In this document: piece after piece, positions 35,213 through 43,835 of the stretch
How positions within the stretch are numbered: the stretch's first letter is position 1
Layout of the letters: each line of letters opens with the position of its first letter
Translations under genes and position numbers: made by a program
From: Ilumatobacteraceae bacterium
GTDB taxonomy: Bacteria; Actinomycetota; Acidimicrobiia; Acidimicrobiales; Iamiaceae
NCBI GenBank assembly: GCA_025463265.1
Contig: JAOBWH010000109.1
Coordinates: 1 to 64,000 of the forward strand
Direction of reading: 5' to 3'
DNA: 64,000 bases
Notes under the pieces: generated by a model
Database searches by the model: none
What the model was told of the DNA's origin: nothing
The model's input: only the letters and a program-made list of their open reading frames with translations

Positions 35213-35938
35213 TCAGAGCGAGGTCAACATGAGCGAGACGGCGAAGCCGACGGCGACCCACGAACCGGTGAAGGCCCGTTCGACCTTGTACGACTCCGGG
35301 AGGAGCGCGTCGGCGACCATGGCGAGCAGCGCGCCCGCGGCGAAGCCCTGGGCGAGCGCCGCGCCGGCGTCGTTGGTCGGGTCACCGAGGATCTGGTAGC
35401 CGAGCGCCGCGCTGATCCCCGACACGGCCATGACCGCGAGCCACATGCCGAAAACTCGGCCGCGAGGCCAGCCGGCGATGCGGAGCCCGGCCGACGACGA
35501 CATGCCCTCCGGCAGGTTGCTGAGCAAGATGCCGGCGAGGAGGCCCACGCTGACCCCGCCCTGCAGGACCGTGAGGCCGAGGACGAACGACTCGGGGATG
35601 CCGTCGAGGATCGATCCGAACACGATCGCCAGCGGCGATCCGTCCTGCTGCGTGCCGGTCGGGTCCTTGCGACCCCCAGCGCCCCGTCGGTCGAGGTACC
35701 AGTTGCCGAGGGTGAACACCCCGGCGCCGATCAGCGTGTACACCCCGACCCTGGCGACCTCCTCGACCTTCAGGGCGTCGTCGATGAGCTCGAACGACAC
35801 CGATCCGATCAGCAGTCCGGCACCGAGCGCCATCACGATCGCGATGAACCGCTGGCTGGGCGATCCGACGTAGGCGATCACGGCCCCGAGGAGCAGCGCC
35901 GACGCCCCCACCGCTCCCCAGACGAAGGCCATGCCCAT
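35213..35938 (-). CDS. ZIP-family metal transporter
   Basis: A 241-residue membrane protein with about seven or eight helices. GSILDGIPESFVLGL and LLSNLPEGMSSSAGLR are the ZIP metal-site helices, with Asp or Asn where many members carry His. ZIP proteins carry zinc or other divalent metals into the cytoplasm; some bacterial ones act in either direction. It is followed by the P1B ATPase gene, so both could balance the same metal. The start is ATG 35938, with TAGGGT 8 nt upstream. Confidence 0.85.
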   Translation of the reverse strand: MGMAFVWGAVGASALLLGAVIAYVGSPSQRFIAIVMALGAGLLIGSVSFELIDDALKVEEVARVGVYTLIGAGVFTLGNWYLDRRGAGGRKDPTGTQQDGSPLAIVFGSILDGIPESFVLGLTVLQGGVSVGLLAGILLSNLPEGMSSSAGLRIAGWPRGRVFGMWLAVMAVSGISAALGYQILGDPTNDAGAALAQGFAAGALLAMVADALLPESYKVERAFTGSWVAVGFAVSLMLTSL

Positions 35939-35946
35939 CGCCCGAG

Positions 35947-35952
35947 ACCCTA
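35947..35952 (-). promoter_or_regulatory. TAGGGT -10-like element of the ZIP gene
   Basis: On the minus strand TAGGGT lies 8 nt before the ATG at 35938. The same hexamer and spacing recur at the cytochrome-PQQ, sigma, DoxX and rapZ genes, which supports a leaderless promoter. Confidence 0.5.
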
Positions 35953-35987
35953 TCGGCCGGTGATCGGGCTCGACCGAGGCGGGGCCG

Positions 35988-36998
35988 TCAGGACTTCGGG
36001 TGATCCATGAGCCAGTCGAGGAGCTGGACGGAGAAGTCCGCGGTGAACGGCGGGATGTGCTTCCCGTCGGGCTGGGTCCAGAGCTCGACCGCAGCACCGC
36101 CTTCGCAGCCCGCGTGGGCGGTGACGGTGGCCGGAGGAAGGTCCTCGACGATCTGGTGGTCGGCGGGCGCCGGATCCTCGGCTGCCTCGTCGCATCCGTC
36201 CAGTGCGACCCACCGGTCGAGGGTGCCCTCTGCGCTGGGGAACGAGTTCGGGCCGATCGACCCACCGTCGTAGGGGATCGTGGTGTCGGCGGTGCCGTGG
36301 ACCAGGAGCACCGAGACCGGCTCGCTGGGGGTGCAGTCATCCGCGTCCTCGTAGGTGGCGCCCTCGATGCTGACGATCGCAGCGACCATGTCGGCGTGGT
36401 CGCAGGCCATGCGGTTCGCCATGAACCCGCCGTTGCTGTGCCCGACGACGAAGATCCGCTCCGGGTCCACCGCGTGGTCCTGGGAGACCTTGGTGATGAC
36501 GTCGGTGATGTAGCCGGAGTCGTCGATGTCGCTGCCGGGTCCGCAGCAGGCGTCGGTGGCGTTCCAGAACTGCTTGCCGGTGGCGTTCTCCGTGCCATCG
36601 GCAGCGACGAGGAGCATCCCGGCCTCGTCGGCCGCCTCTTCCATGCGCAGGTAGGCGGCCTGTCCCTCTCCGTTCGCGCCGTACCCGTGGAGGAGCACCA
36701 CCAGCGGGGCCGGGTCGTCGCCGGTCACCGATGCCGGGATGTGCACCTCGATCGGGCGGTCAGCCGGAAGCTCCATCGGCGGAGCGGCGGTCGTCGAGGT
36801 CGGCGCAGCCGCCTTCGTGGTGGACGCGCCCGAGGAATCAGCCGCATCGCTGCTGCACGAGGTCGCCCCCGCCGCCACGCAGACCGCAAGTGCGATCACG
36901 GCCGACCGGCGGCGCAGGGTGCTCGTTCGGATGGTGCGGTGCTGTCGGCTCAAGTCGTCTCCCAGGTTCGGTCCCGCAGCTTCCCTAGTTCGAACCAT
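35988..36998 (-). CDS. Exported PHB-depolymerase/feruloyl-esterase-like lipoprotein
   Basis: About 336 residues. A long basic n-region, hydrophobic segment and GATSC (Cys48 from ATG 36998) suggest a lipoprotein, then an Ala/Thr linker. The catalytic domain is an alpha/beta hydrolase of the CE1/LpqC type: LLHGYGANGEGQ, nucleophile GHSNGG (S188), VHGTADTTIPYDGG and a late KHIPP histidine. It should cleave esters outside the membrane. A TTG codon about 15 residues further in is an alternative start giving a more normal signal. Confidence 0.85.
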   Translation of the reverse strand: MVRTREAAGPNLGDDLSRQHRTIRTSTLRRRSAVIALAVCVAAGATSCSSDAADSSGASTTKAAAPTSTTAAPPMELPADRPIEVHIPASVTGDDPAPLVVLLHGYGANGEGQAAYLRMEEAADEAGMLLVAADGTENATGKQFWNATDACCGPGSDIDDSGYITDVITKVSQDHAVDPERIFVVGHSNGGFMANRMACDHADMVAAIVSIEGATYEDADDCTPSEPVSVLLVHGTADTTIPYDGGSIGPNSFPSAEGTLDRWVALDGCDEAAEDPAPADHQIVEDLPPATVTAHAGCEGGAAVELWTQPDGKHIPPFTADFSVQLLDWLMDHPKS

Positions 36999-37128
36999 CT
37001 TGGACTTCAAACCGAAAGAACCACCTGTACCCACCGAAGGGATCGAAGCATCCCGCCAGCCAGATCGCGGAGAAGACCGCGAACGCTCACCGGTGATTCC
37101 GCGACCACGGCTCGGGGAACAGCATCGA

Positions 37129-37728
37129 TCATGGAAGCCGCCGAGCTGTTGCGAGGAGATCACCTGTCGCGGGGCCGAGCTTGTCCCGCCAGGTTCCCAT
37201 GTGGCACTCGTCGCCCGGTTCTGACGATGAGCGAACCCGCACCACCAGCCAAGCGGTGCTGCCCGCCTGTTCACCGATCGAACGCAGCGGCTGAACGAGT
37301 GCACCAACGACTCGAACCGCGTCGGCGGCAGCGGCCCGACGAGACACGCGCCAGACCGCTGACCCGCGCTCACCGGCGTCCAAGGTCCGCCATCCTTGCG
37401 GCAGAATGGATTCGACCACGGGGAGCGGTGTGCTCTCGTGTTGCAGGCGCACTTCTGCGGAGACGGTGACCCGATAGTGACAACCCGGGGAACCCGAGCG
37501 GAACGTGACCCGAGTTCGCGCTCCGTCAACTCGCTCCCAGTCGGTCGGGACCGACAGACGGACCCGCTCGTGGGCGTCGATCGAGGCTGGCGCCTCCACC
37601 GAGAGCGTGGTCACCACCGTGCCCGGCCGCACCGGGACCGCCGCTGGATCGCCGCTGGAAGAACAAGCCGCCGCTGCGAGGCCGAATGCAGCAATGAAGA
37701 CGATCGGCATCGCTCGGATCTGCTTCAT
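37129..37728 (-). CDS. Putative lipoprotein, 199 aa
   Basis: ATG 37728, preceded by GGAAGG, gives a clear signal (MKQIRAMPIVFIAAFGLAAAAC, anchor Cys22, shown here only as landmark). The mature part has two cysteines (SGSPGCHYR and GDECHMG) and pairs such as LSVPTDWERVDGARTRVTF that read like a beta-rich domain. I do not recognise the family. It lies upstream of the esterase on the same strand. Base composition seems less GC-rich than in surrounding genes. The next 244 bp toward the NUDIX gene show no convincing gene. Confidence 0.65.
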   Translation of the reverse strand: MKQIRAMPIVFIAAFGLAAAACSSSGDPAAVPVRPGTVVTTLSVEAPASIDAHERVRLSVPTDWERVDGARTRVTFRSGSPGCHYRVTVSAEVRLQHESTPLPVVESILPQGWRTLDAGERGSAVWRVSRRAAAADAVRVVGALVQPLRSIGEQAGSTAWLVVRVRSSSEPGDECHMGTWRDKLGPATGDLLATARRLP

Positions 37729-37972
37729 GCCAGCAGCCTTCCACCTGGGTGGCGACCGATCCGGTTGGTGTCGACGAGGCGAGACACTCGGACTCCACCC
37801 GCCCACGACGATGTTCTGCGGTCAGCGGTAGCAGCCGACGATGTCGAGGACGATGTCGGTGGCGGCACTGGCCGAGGCCTGGAGCCTGGCGGCAGTGTCG
37901 AGGGCGCAGATGGTGGAGGAGGTGGAGCGGCCAAACCGGCACCATCGCAGCCAAGTGCACTGATCGGGCCGG

Positions 37973-38407
37973 TCAACGCTCGTCGATGTAGACCGGGGTC
38001 GGTTGCCAAGGTTTCTCGCTCATCACAAGTTCGGCAATGGCAGAAGGCAGTGTCCTAGCCGGATCGACCTCGTCGATCGGCAACCAAACTGCCCGGAACG
38101 TGCCCGAAACCTCGTCCATGGCCTCTGGGCCGCAGAACTCGATCTCGCCTTCACCGAGGGTCGCCTCGAAGTACCACTGTCGTTGAATCGAACCATCGAG
38201 CTCTCGATGGTCGATCCAGACCCGCAACGGGCCGAGTGCCACGGGCAGCCCGAGCTCCTCCAGCGCCTCGCGTGACGCCGCCTCCTCCACCGTCTCGCCG
38301 GGCTCGACCCCTCCGCCTGGAATGACCCAATAGCGACGGCCGTCCACCCGCTCGATGAGAGCGACACAACGTTCCCGCACGATCAGGACCCCAGCTCGAT
38401 CACCCAC
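37973..38407 (-). CDS. NUDIX hydrolase
   Basis: About 144 residues with a complete Nudix box: GGGVEPGETVEEAASREAL followed by EELGL. It hydrolyses nucleoside-diphosphate-linked substrates with magnesium; the specific substrate is unknown. GTG 38407 is taken as start; a TTG at 38425 would add six residues. No Shine-Dalgarno is clear for either. It is isolated between the orphan lipoprotein and the broken DUF4214 gene. Confidence 0.88.
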   Translation of the reverse strand: MGDRAGVLIVRERCVALIERVDGRRYWVIPGGGVEPGETVEEAASREALEELGLPVALGPLRVWIDHRELDGSIQRQWYFEATLGEGEIEFCGPEAMDEVSGTFRAVWLPIDEVDPARTLPSAIAELVMSEKPWQPTPVYIDER

Positions 38408-38502
38408 CTCGGCAGTCGAGCACAAATGTCGAGCAACGGCTTGTGACGAAGGGCTGCTGCGTCGGGGTCACCTCTGGGTCGGTCAGAACCGGCGCCGCTC
38501 GG

Positions 38503-40192
38503 TTAGCTCGTGATGTGCGCTGAGTACGCACTGCTCGTGAGGAGCTCGGTGAGCAGGGCGGCGTGGGTGGTACCCGCCTTCTCACGGTTGACCCAGTCCG
38601 TGGTCTCGCTCGGGGTCGGCGCCCGGCCCAGGAGGTAGACGTACGCGACGGAGACGTCGGTGTTCTGAGCCTGTTTCGTCTTGTACTCGTTCGACTCGGA
38701 GAAGCCGACCATCACCTGCGCCTTGGTCTTCTCCTTGCGATCGAGCTTGCCGGTCCAGTAGTTCACACCTGCGGTGTCAGCCGTCCGTCCGAGGACGTCG
38801 GTGTAGATGCGCGTCACGAACTGTCGGTTCGTCAACGATCCGTACTTCGTCTGGAACTCGTTGCTGTTGGTGAACTCCGTGGAGATCTGGGTGACCGACC
38901 ATGTCTTGGCCGGCGCGATGTTGCGCTTGCGCTTGATCCAGAACTGGAGGCCGCCAGCGTCGGGCGCACGGCCGAGGAACGCACGGTAGATGCGAACCAC
39001 CGGATCGACGTTTGCCAGGTTCTCGGAGCCACGCCGGAGGGCGTCGTCGAGGTCACCCTTGGTCTTGGTGCCACTGCCGAGCTGGGAGACCCAGCTGGAC
39101 AGGCTCGATGCGCTCGGCGCCTTGGTGGTCAGGTCGAGGTACTGGCGCTGCACGAACGCAGACCACGACGAGAACGGCGCGTAGGGCGCCGGGATCACCG
39201 GGTTCGAGGCGCCGGAGCTCGGACCGGTGCCCACAGCGTTGTAGGCGGCGACCCGGAACGTGTAGGTCGTCCCGTTTGTGAGGCCGGTGTAGATCAGGCT
39301 CGTTGCTGGACCGATCGCTTGAGCGGGCCCGGCAGTGGCGCCGACGTAGGGGGTGATGACGTATCCGGTGATGGGGCTGCCCCCATCGGAGGTCGGGGCC
39401 GTCCAGGTGACGCGGGCTTGGTGGTCGCCGGCGGTTGCGGGACCGATCACCGGAGCTGACGGCACGGTTCCGGGTGGCTTGACGGTGATGGCGGGGGGTG
39501 GCGGTGTTGCTCTGCAGCCTGCCGTCGCTGGCCTTGTACTGGAAGCTGTCCTGGCCGGTGAACCCGGCCGTGGGTGTGTAGGTGAACGAACCGTCCGCGG
39601 CGAGGGCGAGGTTGCCGTGGGAGACGGTGGCGACGAGCGACGCAGTGAGCGCATCGCCGTTGGTGTCGGTGTCGTTGGCGAGGACTCCGGGTGCGGCCAC
39701 GGTGAGGGTCGTGCCCGCAGTGGTGGTGTAGGCGTCAGCCACTGCGCTGGGAGCGCCGTTGACCTTGATCGTGACCACGGCCAGGTTGCTCTGGAAGGTG
39801 CCATCGCTGGCGCGGTAGGTGAACGTCACGGTGCCCACGAATGCGGTGCTGGGGGTATAGGTGAACGACCCGTTTGCGGCGAGCGTGACCGCTCCGGCCG
39901 TCGGGAGGTCCACGAGCACCGCAGTGAGGGGCTGGGAGGTCGGGTCGGTGTCGTTGGCGAGCACTCCGGTCGCGGCGGAGCGGGTGAGCACGACGTCCTT
40001 GGTGGTGACGTAGGAATCGTCGACGGCGGCGGGAACCGATCCGTTGGCGTCGCAGGCCGGGGCAGCACAGTTCGGCGACGAAGCCCCGCCGGGTGCCCCA
40101 ACACCGGTGGGAGCGCCGTCGGTTCCGATTCCGCCGTCGGCCCCGTCAGCGCCGCGGTTTCCGTCTGCTTTGGTGGGTGAGCCCTTTCCCAT
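38503..40192 (-). pseudogene. Frameshifted, 5'-truncated surface protein (Ig-like repeats, FN3, DUF4214)
   Basis: Two frames encode one protein. From 40192 downward there is a Gly-rich start without signal peptide, then two cadherin-like/Big_9 repeats (GVLANDTDP...FTYTPSTAFVGTVTF; GVLANDTDTNGD...FTYTPTAGFTG). After a run of six G (39493-39498 on the plus strand) the frame must shift by one base to continue into an FN3 domain (TPYVGATAGPAQA; GLTNGTTYTFRVAAYN) and two DUF4214 units ending SSAYSAHITS. Removing one base of the run restores a single frame. The missing signal peptide suggests the 5' end is lost too; a sequencing error or slippage-based phase variation could explain the frameshift alone. 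Confidence 0.75.
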
Positions 40193-40310
40193 CGCCCTCG
40201 GCACAAGCGTCGATGGGGGCGACGTGGCTGGCGTCGAGGCGGCCACCATCGGGAACGCTCGGCCGTCGATCTGCGAGGCTGCGGACGTGGACGAAGGAGA
40301 AGCCGATCAC

Positions 40311-40688
40311 GTGAGCCTCTGGCCCGCAGCACCGTACGAGTACGCGAGGATCGCCCCCGCGGGTGCCTTGTTGTTCACGGCCGGGGCCTGCTCGCTCGAC
40401 GCAGCCGGGAGCGTCGTCGGCGTCGGCGACATCGCGGCGCAGACGCGTCGAGCGGTCGAGAACCTCGATGCGGTGCTTGCCGGGCATGGAGTCGACTCGA
40501 GCCACATCGTCCAGCTCACGGTCTACGTCGTTGCCGACCAACGCGACGTGCTCGCGGAAGCCTGGTCGTCACTCGGTGCCTGGTTCGGTCCTGTGGGGCC
40601 CCCGAGCACCTTGCTAGGCGTCGCTCTGCTCGGATACCCGGATCAACTCGTGGAGTTGGTCGCGGTAGCGGCGATCCCACCCGCGTGA
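40311..40688 (+). CDS. RidA/YjgF-family protein
   Basis: About 125 residues: YEYARIAPAGALLFTAGACSLD opening, QTRRAVENLDAVLAGHG middle and a late LLGYPDQLVELVAVAAI strand. RidA proteins deaminate reactive imine or enamine intermediates. The canonical Arg of RidA, usually in the segment after the pressured V-R pattern, is not obvious, so catalytic activity is uncertain. GTG 40311 has AGGAG 11 nt upstream and gives the normal family length. It is divergent from the broken DUF4214 gene. Confidence 0.82.
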   Translation: MSLWPAAPYEYARIAPAGALLFTAGACSLDAAGSVVGVGDIAAQTRRAVENLDAVLAGHGVDSSHIVQLTVYVVADQRDVLAEAWSSLGAWFGPVGPPSTLLGVALLGYPDQLVELVAVAAIPPA

Positions 40689-41100
40689 ACGGGTGGAAGG
40701 GGGGACGCACGGCTGGCACTCCGCTCACGACCACGATCGGCCTGGGTCGTGAGCGGTGGACCGAGGCAGGGAGTCGCTAACCCATGCGGATGTTGGCGGG
40801 GACGGCGCATGCGTCGCCCCAAGCAGTGTCCGGGGTGGAGGTGCAGCCCGTGGTGACCGTGATGGGGGTGGCGCTGGTGCGGGAGAGGACGTCGCCGTAC
40901 CAGCGGACCTGGTAGTCGGCACGGACGACGTCGAACTCGTAGGTGCCCGTGAGACGGAGCGTGCGCGGTCTCTCCGACCATGCCCGACAACAGCAGGATC
41001 GGCCGCTGCGGGTGGAGGCGGCGAACTCGTGCGCAAGATCCGCCCTCGCCCCGGAACGACGAAACCCCAGGTCTGTGACCTGGGGTTTCGTGGACTTGCT
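40689..41100. other. Intergenic region with a possible C-terminal gene remnant
   Basis: No complete gene is convincing. On the minus strand about 60 codons ending at TAG 40777-40779 read like genuine protein (TGTYEFDVVRADYQVRWYG ... TTGCTSTPDTAWGDACAVP), with no plausible start or N-terminal half. This could be the tail of a lost exported protein. The right end of the region carries the hairpin at 41060-41090 next to tRNA-Leu. Confidence 0.4.
41060..41090. terminator. Perfect 14-bp stem hairpin downstream of tRNA-Leu
   Basis: CGAAACCCCAGGTC pairs perfectly with GACCTGGGGTTTCG around a 3-nt loop. It starts 10 nt after the 3' end of the tRNA on the minus strand. No U-tract follows on either strand, so it is an unusual intrinsic terminator or a processing or barrier structure. 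Its symmetry lets it act in both directions. Confidence 0.6.
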
Positions 41101-41187
41101 TGGTGTCGAAGGGGGGACTTGAACCCCCACGCCCCTAAGGGCACTAGCCCCTCAAGCTAGCGCGTCTGCCAATTCCGCCACTTCGAC
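41101..41187 (-). tRNA. tRNA-Leu(GAG)
   Basis: Minus-strand sequence folds into a class II tRNA: acceptor GTCGAAG pairs with CTTCGAC (41181-41187 and 41105-41111), anticodon stem CTAGC/GCTAG encloses loop TTGAGGG with anticodon GAG, a long variable arm follows, and the T-loop GGTTCAAGTCC is canonical. The CCA end is encoded (41101-41103). It reads CUC and CUU leucine codons. The secG gene lies upstream on the same strand. Confidence 0.95.
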
Positions 41188-41264
41188 GTGGCTGGCCGGG
41201 GTGACCCGGCCGGGGTGTCACCTTAGCCGACCCGATGGGGCGGCCAAGAACCCAGATCCGGCCG

Positions 41265-41510
41265 TCAGGCCGGGGTCGAGAGGAACAGACCCAGCGAGAG
41301 CGTGGTGAAGGTGAACAGCACCGTGGCGATCACCGTGGCCCGGTCCAGGTTCTTCTCCACAACCGTGGAGCCCTGGGCTGCGGCACCCATGCCGCCGCCG
41401 AACATGTCCGACAGACCGCCGCCCTTGCCGCTGTGCAGGAGCACGAGGAACAGGAGCGCCAGCGAGTCGATGACGTGGAGTCCGACGAGGAACCATTTGA
41501 ACGGGGTCAT
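41265..41510 (-). CDS. secG: Preprotein translocase subunit SecG
   Basis: An 81-residue protein with two membrane helices (KWFLVGLHVIDSLALLFLVLL and ATVIATVLFTFTTLSLGLFL) joined by a loop LHSGKGGGLSDMFGGGMG, the SecG signature. It assists the SecYE channel. GAGAGG lies upstream of the ATG. In many actinobacteria it directly follows tpiA; here the opp operon stands between them. Confidence 0.93.
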   Translation of the reverse strand: MTPFKWFLVGLHVIDSLALLFLVLLHSGKGGGLSDMFGGGMGAAAQGSTVVEKNLDRATVIATVLFTFTTLSLGLFLSTPA

Positions 41511-41583
41511 GAAAGCCTCTCGAGAGCATGCCCCTGTCTCCAGAGGCCGGTTCAGGTTAGCCGCAGCGCCGCGCCGCCCCGAA

Positions 41584-42597
41584 TCAGGGGGCGGCGGTGG
41601 TGGAGCCGAGCAGGACGGGGGTCTCCACGGGGTGGTGGCAGGCGAACAGGTGGTCGGGGGAGTCGCCGCTGAGCGGCGGCTCCTCGGCCGCACAGATCTC
41701 GGTCGCTTTCCAGCAGCGGGTGCGGAAGTGGCAGCCGCTCGGCGGGTCGATCGGGCTGGGCACCTCGCCCTCGAGGATGATCCGCTTGCGGCGGCGCTCC
41801 AGGGTGGGATCGGGGATCGGCACCGCCGACATGAGGGCCCGGGTGTAGGGGTGGCGAGCCTCGCCGTAGATGGCGTTGCGGGTGCCGACCTCGACGATCT
41901 TGCCCAGGTACATCACCGCCACCCGGTCCGAGATGTGCTTCACCACCGACAGGTCGTGGGCGATGAAGAAGTACGCCATCCCCCGCTCGTCCTGCAGCTT
42001 CTTCAGCAGGTTGACGACGCCCGCCTGGATCGACACGTCGAGCGCGGAGACCGGCTCGTCGAGGACCACCACATCGGGGTTGAGGGCCAGGGCCCGGGCG
42101 ATGCCGACGCGCTGGCGCTGGCCGCCGGAGAACTCGTGCGGGTAGCGCCCGGCGTGCTCGGGCGACAGGCCCACCACCGACAGCAGCTCGGCCACCTCGG
42201 ACTGGGCGTCTTTGCGCTTGGTGCGGTCGTGGACCAGGAACGGCTCGGCCAGCACCTCACCGACGGTCATGCGGGGGTTGAGCGACGCGTACGGATCCTG
42301 GAACACCATCTGCATGCGACGGCGCAGAGCCTTCTTGTCCTGCTTCTCCAGCACCGCGGTGTCCTGCCCGTCGAGCAGGACGACCCCATCGGTGGCGGGG
42401 AGCAGGCGCATGACCACGCGGCCGAGGGTGGACTTGCCGCAGCCCGACTCCCCCACCACCCCCAGGGTCTCGCCCCGGTCCAGGGTGAACGAGACGCCGT
42501 TCACCGCGTGCACCGTGAGGTGGCGCAGACCCAGCGGATCCTTGCGCGGCCCCTTGAACTCCTTGACGACATCGATCGCCTCGACCAGGTGGGTCAC
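41584..42597 (-). CDS. Oligopeptide ABC transporter ATP-binding protein (OppF/DppF type)
   Basis: 337 residues. Walker [13 protein letters not shown]-loop [15 protein letters not shown], signature [15 protein letters not shown] and Walker [13 protein letters not shown] are all intact. The C-terminal oligopeptide-transporter extension has the cysteine cluster [15 protein letters not shown], as in OppF-type subunits. It energises peptide import with the OppD-like partner. The GTG start overlaps the oppD stop as GTGA. Last gene of the five-gene operon. Confidence 0.94.
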   Translation of the reverse strand: MTHLVEAIDVVKEFKGPRKDPLGLRHLTVHAVNGVSFTLDRGETLGVVGESGCGKSTLGRVVMRLLPATDGVVLLDGQDTAVLEKQDKKALRRRMQMVFQDPYASLNPRMTVGEVLAEPFLVHDRTKRKDAQSEVAELLSVVGLSPEHAGRYPHEFSGGQRQRVGIARALALNPDVVVLDEPVSALDVSIQAGVVNLLKKLQDERGMAYFFIAHDLSVVKHISDRVAVMYLGKIVEVGTRNAIYGEARHPYTRALMSAVPIPDPTLERRRKRIILEGEVPSPIDPPSGCHFRTRCWKATEICAAEEPPLSGDSPDHLFACHHPVETPVLLGSTTAAP

Positions 42598-43835
42598 GAC
42601 TCGACCTCCACTCGACGGACCAGGTTCCCGGCTTGCAGGAGCTCGGCGGAACGGTGGCAGGCGGCGTACTGGCCACCCGGCTTGAGGTCGAGCTCCGGCA
42701 TGACGCTCATGCAGCCGGCCTCCTCGCTCGCGAACAGGCACCGGGGGTGGAAGGCGCACCCGGTGGGCGGCTGGAGCATCGACGGCGGCTGGCCGCCGAT
42801 GGGGACGAGCGGCTGGTCGATGTCCCCGTGCAGGCGGGGCAGCGAGGCCAGCAGCCCGGCCGTGTAGGGGTGCGAGGTGGAGTCGAAGGTGTCGTCGACG
42901 GACCCGGTCTCCACCACCCGACCGGCGTACATGACGCCGATGTGGTCGGCCATGCCGGCCACCACGCCGAGATCGTGGGTGATCAACACGACGGCGACGG
43001 ACAGGCGGTGGGCCAGATCGGCCAGCACCTCCAGCACCTGGGCCTGGACGGTGACGTCGAGGGCGGTGGTGGGCTCGTCGGCGATGATCAGCTGCGGGTT
43101 GCACGACAGCGCCATGGCGATCATCGCCCGCTGCCGCATGCCGCCCGAGAACTCGTGGGTGTACTGGTCGATGCGCTTGTCGGGCTGCGGGATCCCCACC
43201 AGGTCGAGCATCTCGATGGCGCGGGCCCGCGCCTCCTTCTTCGAGATCTTCTCGTGGACCTGGATCATCTCGACGATCTGGTCGCCCACCCGGTACACGG
43301 GGTTCAAGGCGGTGAGCGGGTCCTGGAAGATCATGGCGATCTCCGCACCGCGCACCTTGCGCATCCGCTCGTCGCTGACTTGGAGCAGGTCCTCGCCCCG
43401 CCACGACACCTTGCCCTGCACGTGCGCGGACGGGGGCAGGAGCTTGAGGATGCTCATGGCCGTGACCGACTTGCCGGAACCGGATTCGCCGACGATGGCC
43501 AGCACCTCGCCGGCCGACACAGCGAAGTCGACGCCGCGCACGGCGTGCACCTCACCGTCGTCGGTGCGGAAGTCGACCGTGAGGCCCTGCACCTCGAGGA
43601 TGGGGGCCGACAGCGGGCCGTCGACCGGGCCGTGGGCGATCTCGCCCAGCTGGGGGGCTGCGCCGCCCGGGTCCGCCAGGACGGCCTCGTCGGTGAGCAG
43701 CGTGGGGTCGGCCATGGTCTGGGGCAGCGGACCGGGGTCGACCGGAACCTCGGACACGGGCACCTCGACCACGGGCACCTCGGTGGGCGGCGGCGGCTCG
43801 GAGCCCGAGTCGGCGGTGGTGGGGTCGTCGGCCAT
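42594..43835 (-). CDS. Oligopeptide ABC transporter ATP-binding protein (OppD/DppD type)
   Basis: 413 residues. An unusual Pro/Val/Glu-rich N-terminal extension of about 75 residues ([19 protein letters not shown]) precedes the ABC domain. Walker [13 protein letters not shown], signature [15 protein letters not shown], Walker [13 protein letters not shown] and a C-terminal cysteine cluster ([11 protein letters not shown]) are present. ATG 43835 shares TGATG with the oppC stop; GTG 43838 is possible. The extension has no obvious domain and may be a disordered linker. Confidence 0.93.
   Translation of the reverse strand: MADDPTTADSGSEPPPPTEVPVVEVPVSEVPVDPGPLPQTMADPTLLTDEAVLADPGGAAPQLGEIAHGPVDGPLSAPILEVQGLTVDFRTDDGEVHAVRGVDFAVSAGEVLAIVGESGSGKSVTAMSILKLLPPSAHVQGKVSWRGEDLLQVSDERMRKVRGAEIAMIFQDPLTALNPVYRVGDQIVEMIQVHEKISKKEARARAIEMLDLVGIPQPDKRIDQYTHEFSGGMRQRAMIAMALSCNPQLIIADEPTTALDVTVQAQVLEVLADLAHRLSVAVVLITHDLGVVAGMADHIGVMYAGRVVETGSVDDTFDSTSHPYTAGLLASLPRLHGDIDQPLVPIGGQPPSMLQPPTGCAFHPRCLFASEEAGCMSVMPELDLKPGGQYAACHRSAELLQAGNLVRRVEVES

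Noticed and set aside
37765-37774. TTGGTGTCGA matches ten bases at the 3' end of tRNA-Leu (41100-41109), as an attachment-site repeat might
   Set aside because: Ten bases are too few in GC-rich DNA, the match stops there, and no integrase or phage gene lies between.
37725-38009. Minus-strand 94-codon Pro/Ser-rich frame between lipoprotein and NUDIX gene
   Set aside because: Low-complexity composition, overlap with the NUDIX end and no start signal; treated as non-coding.
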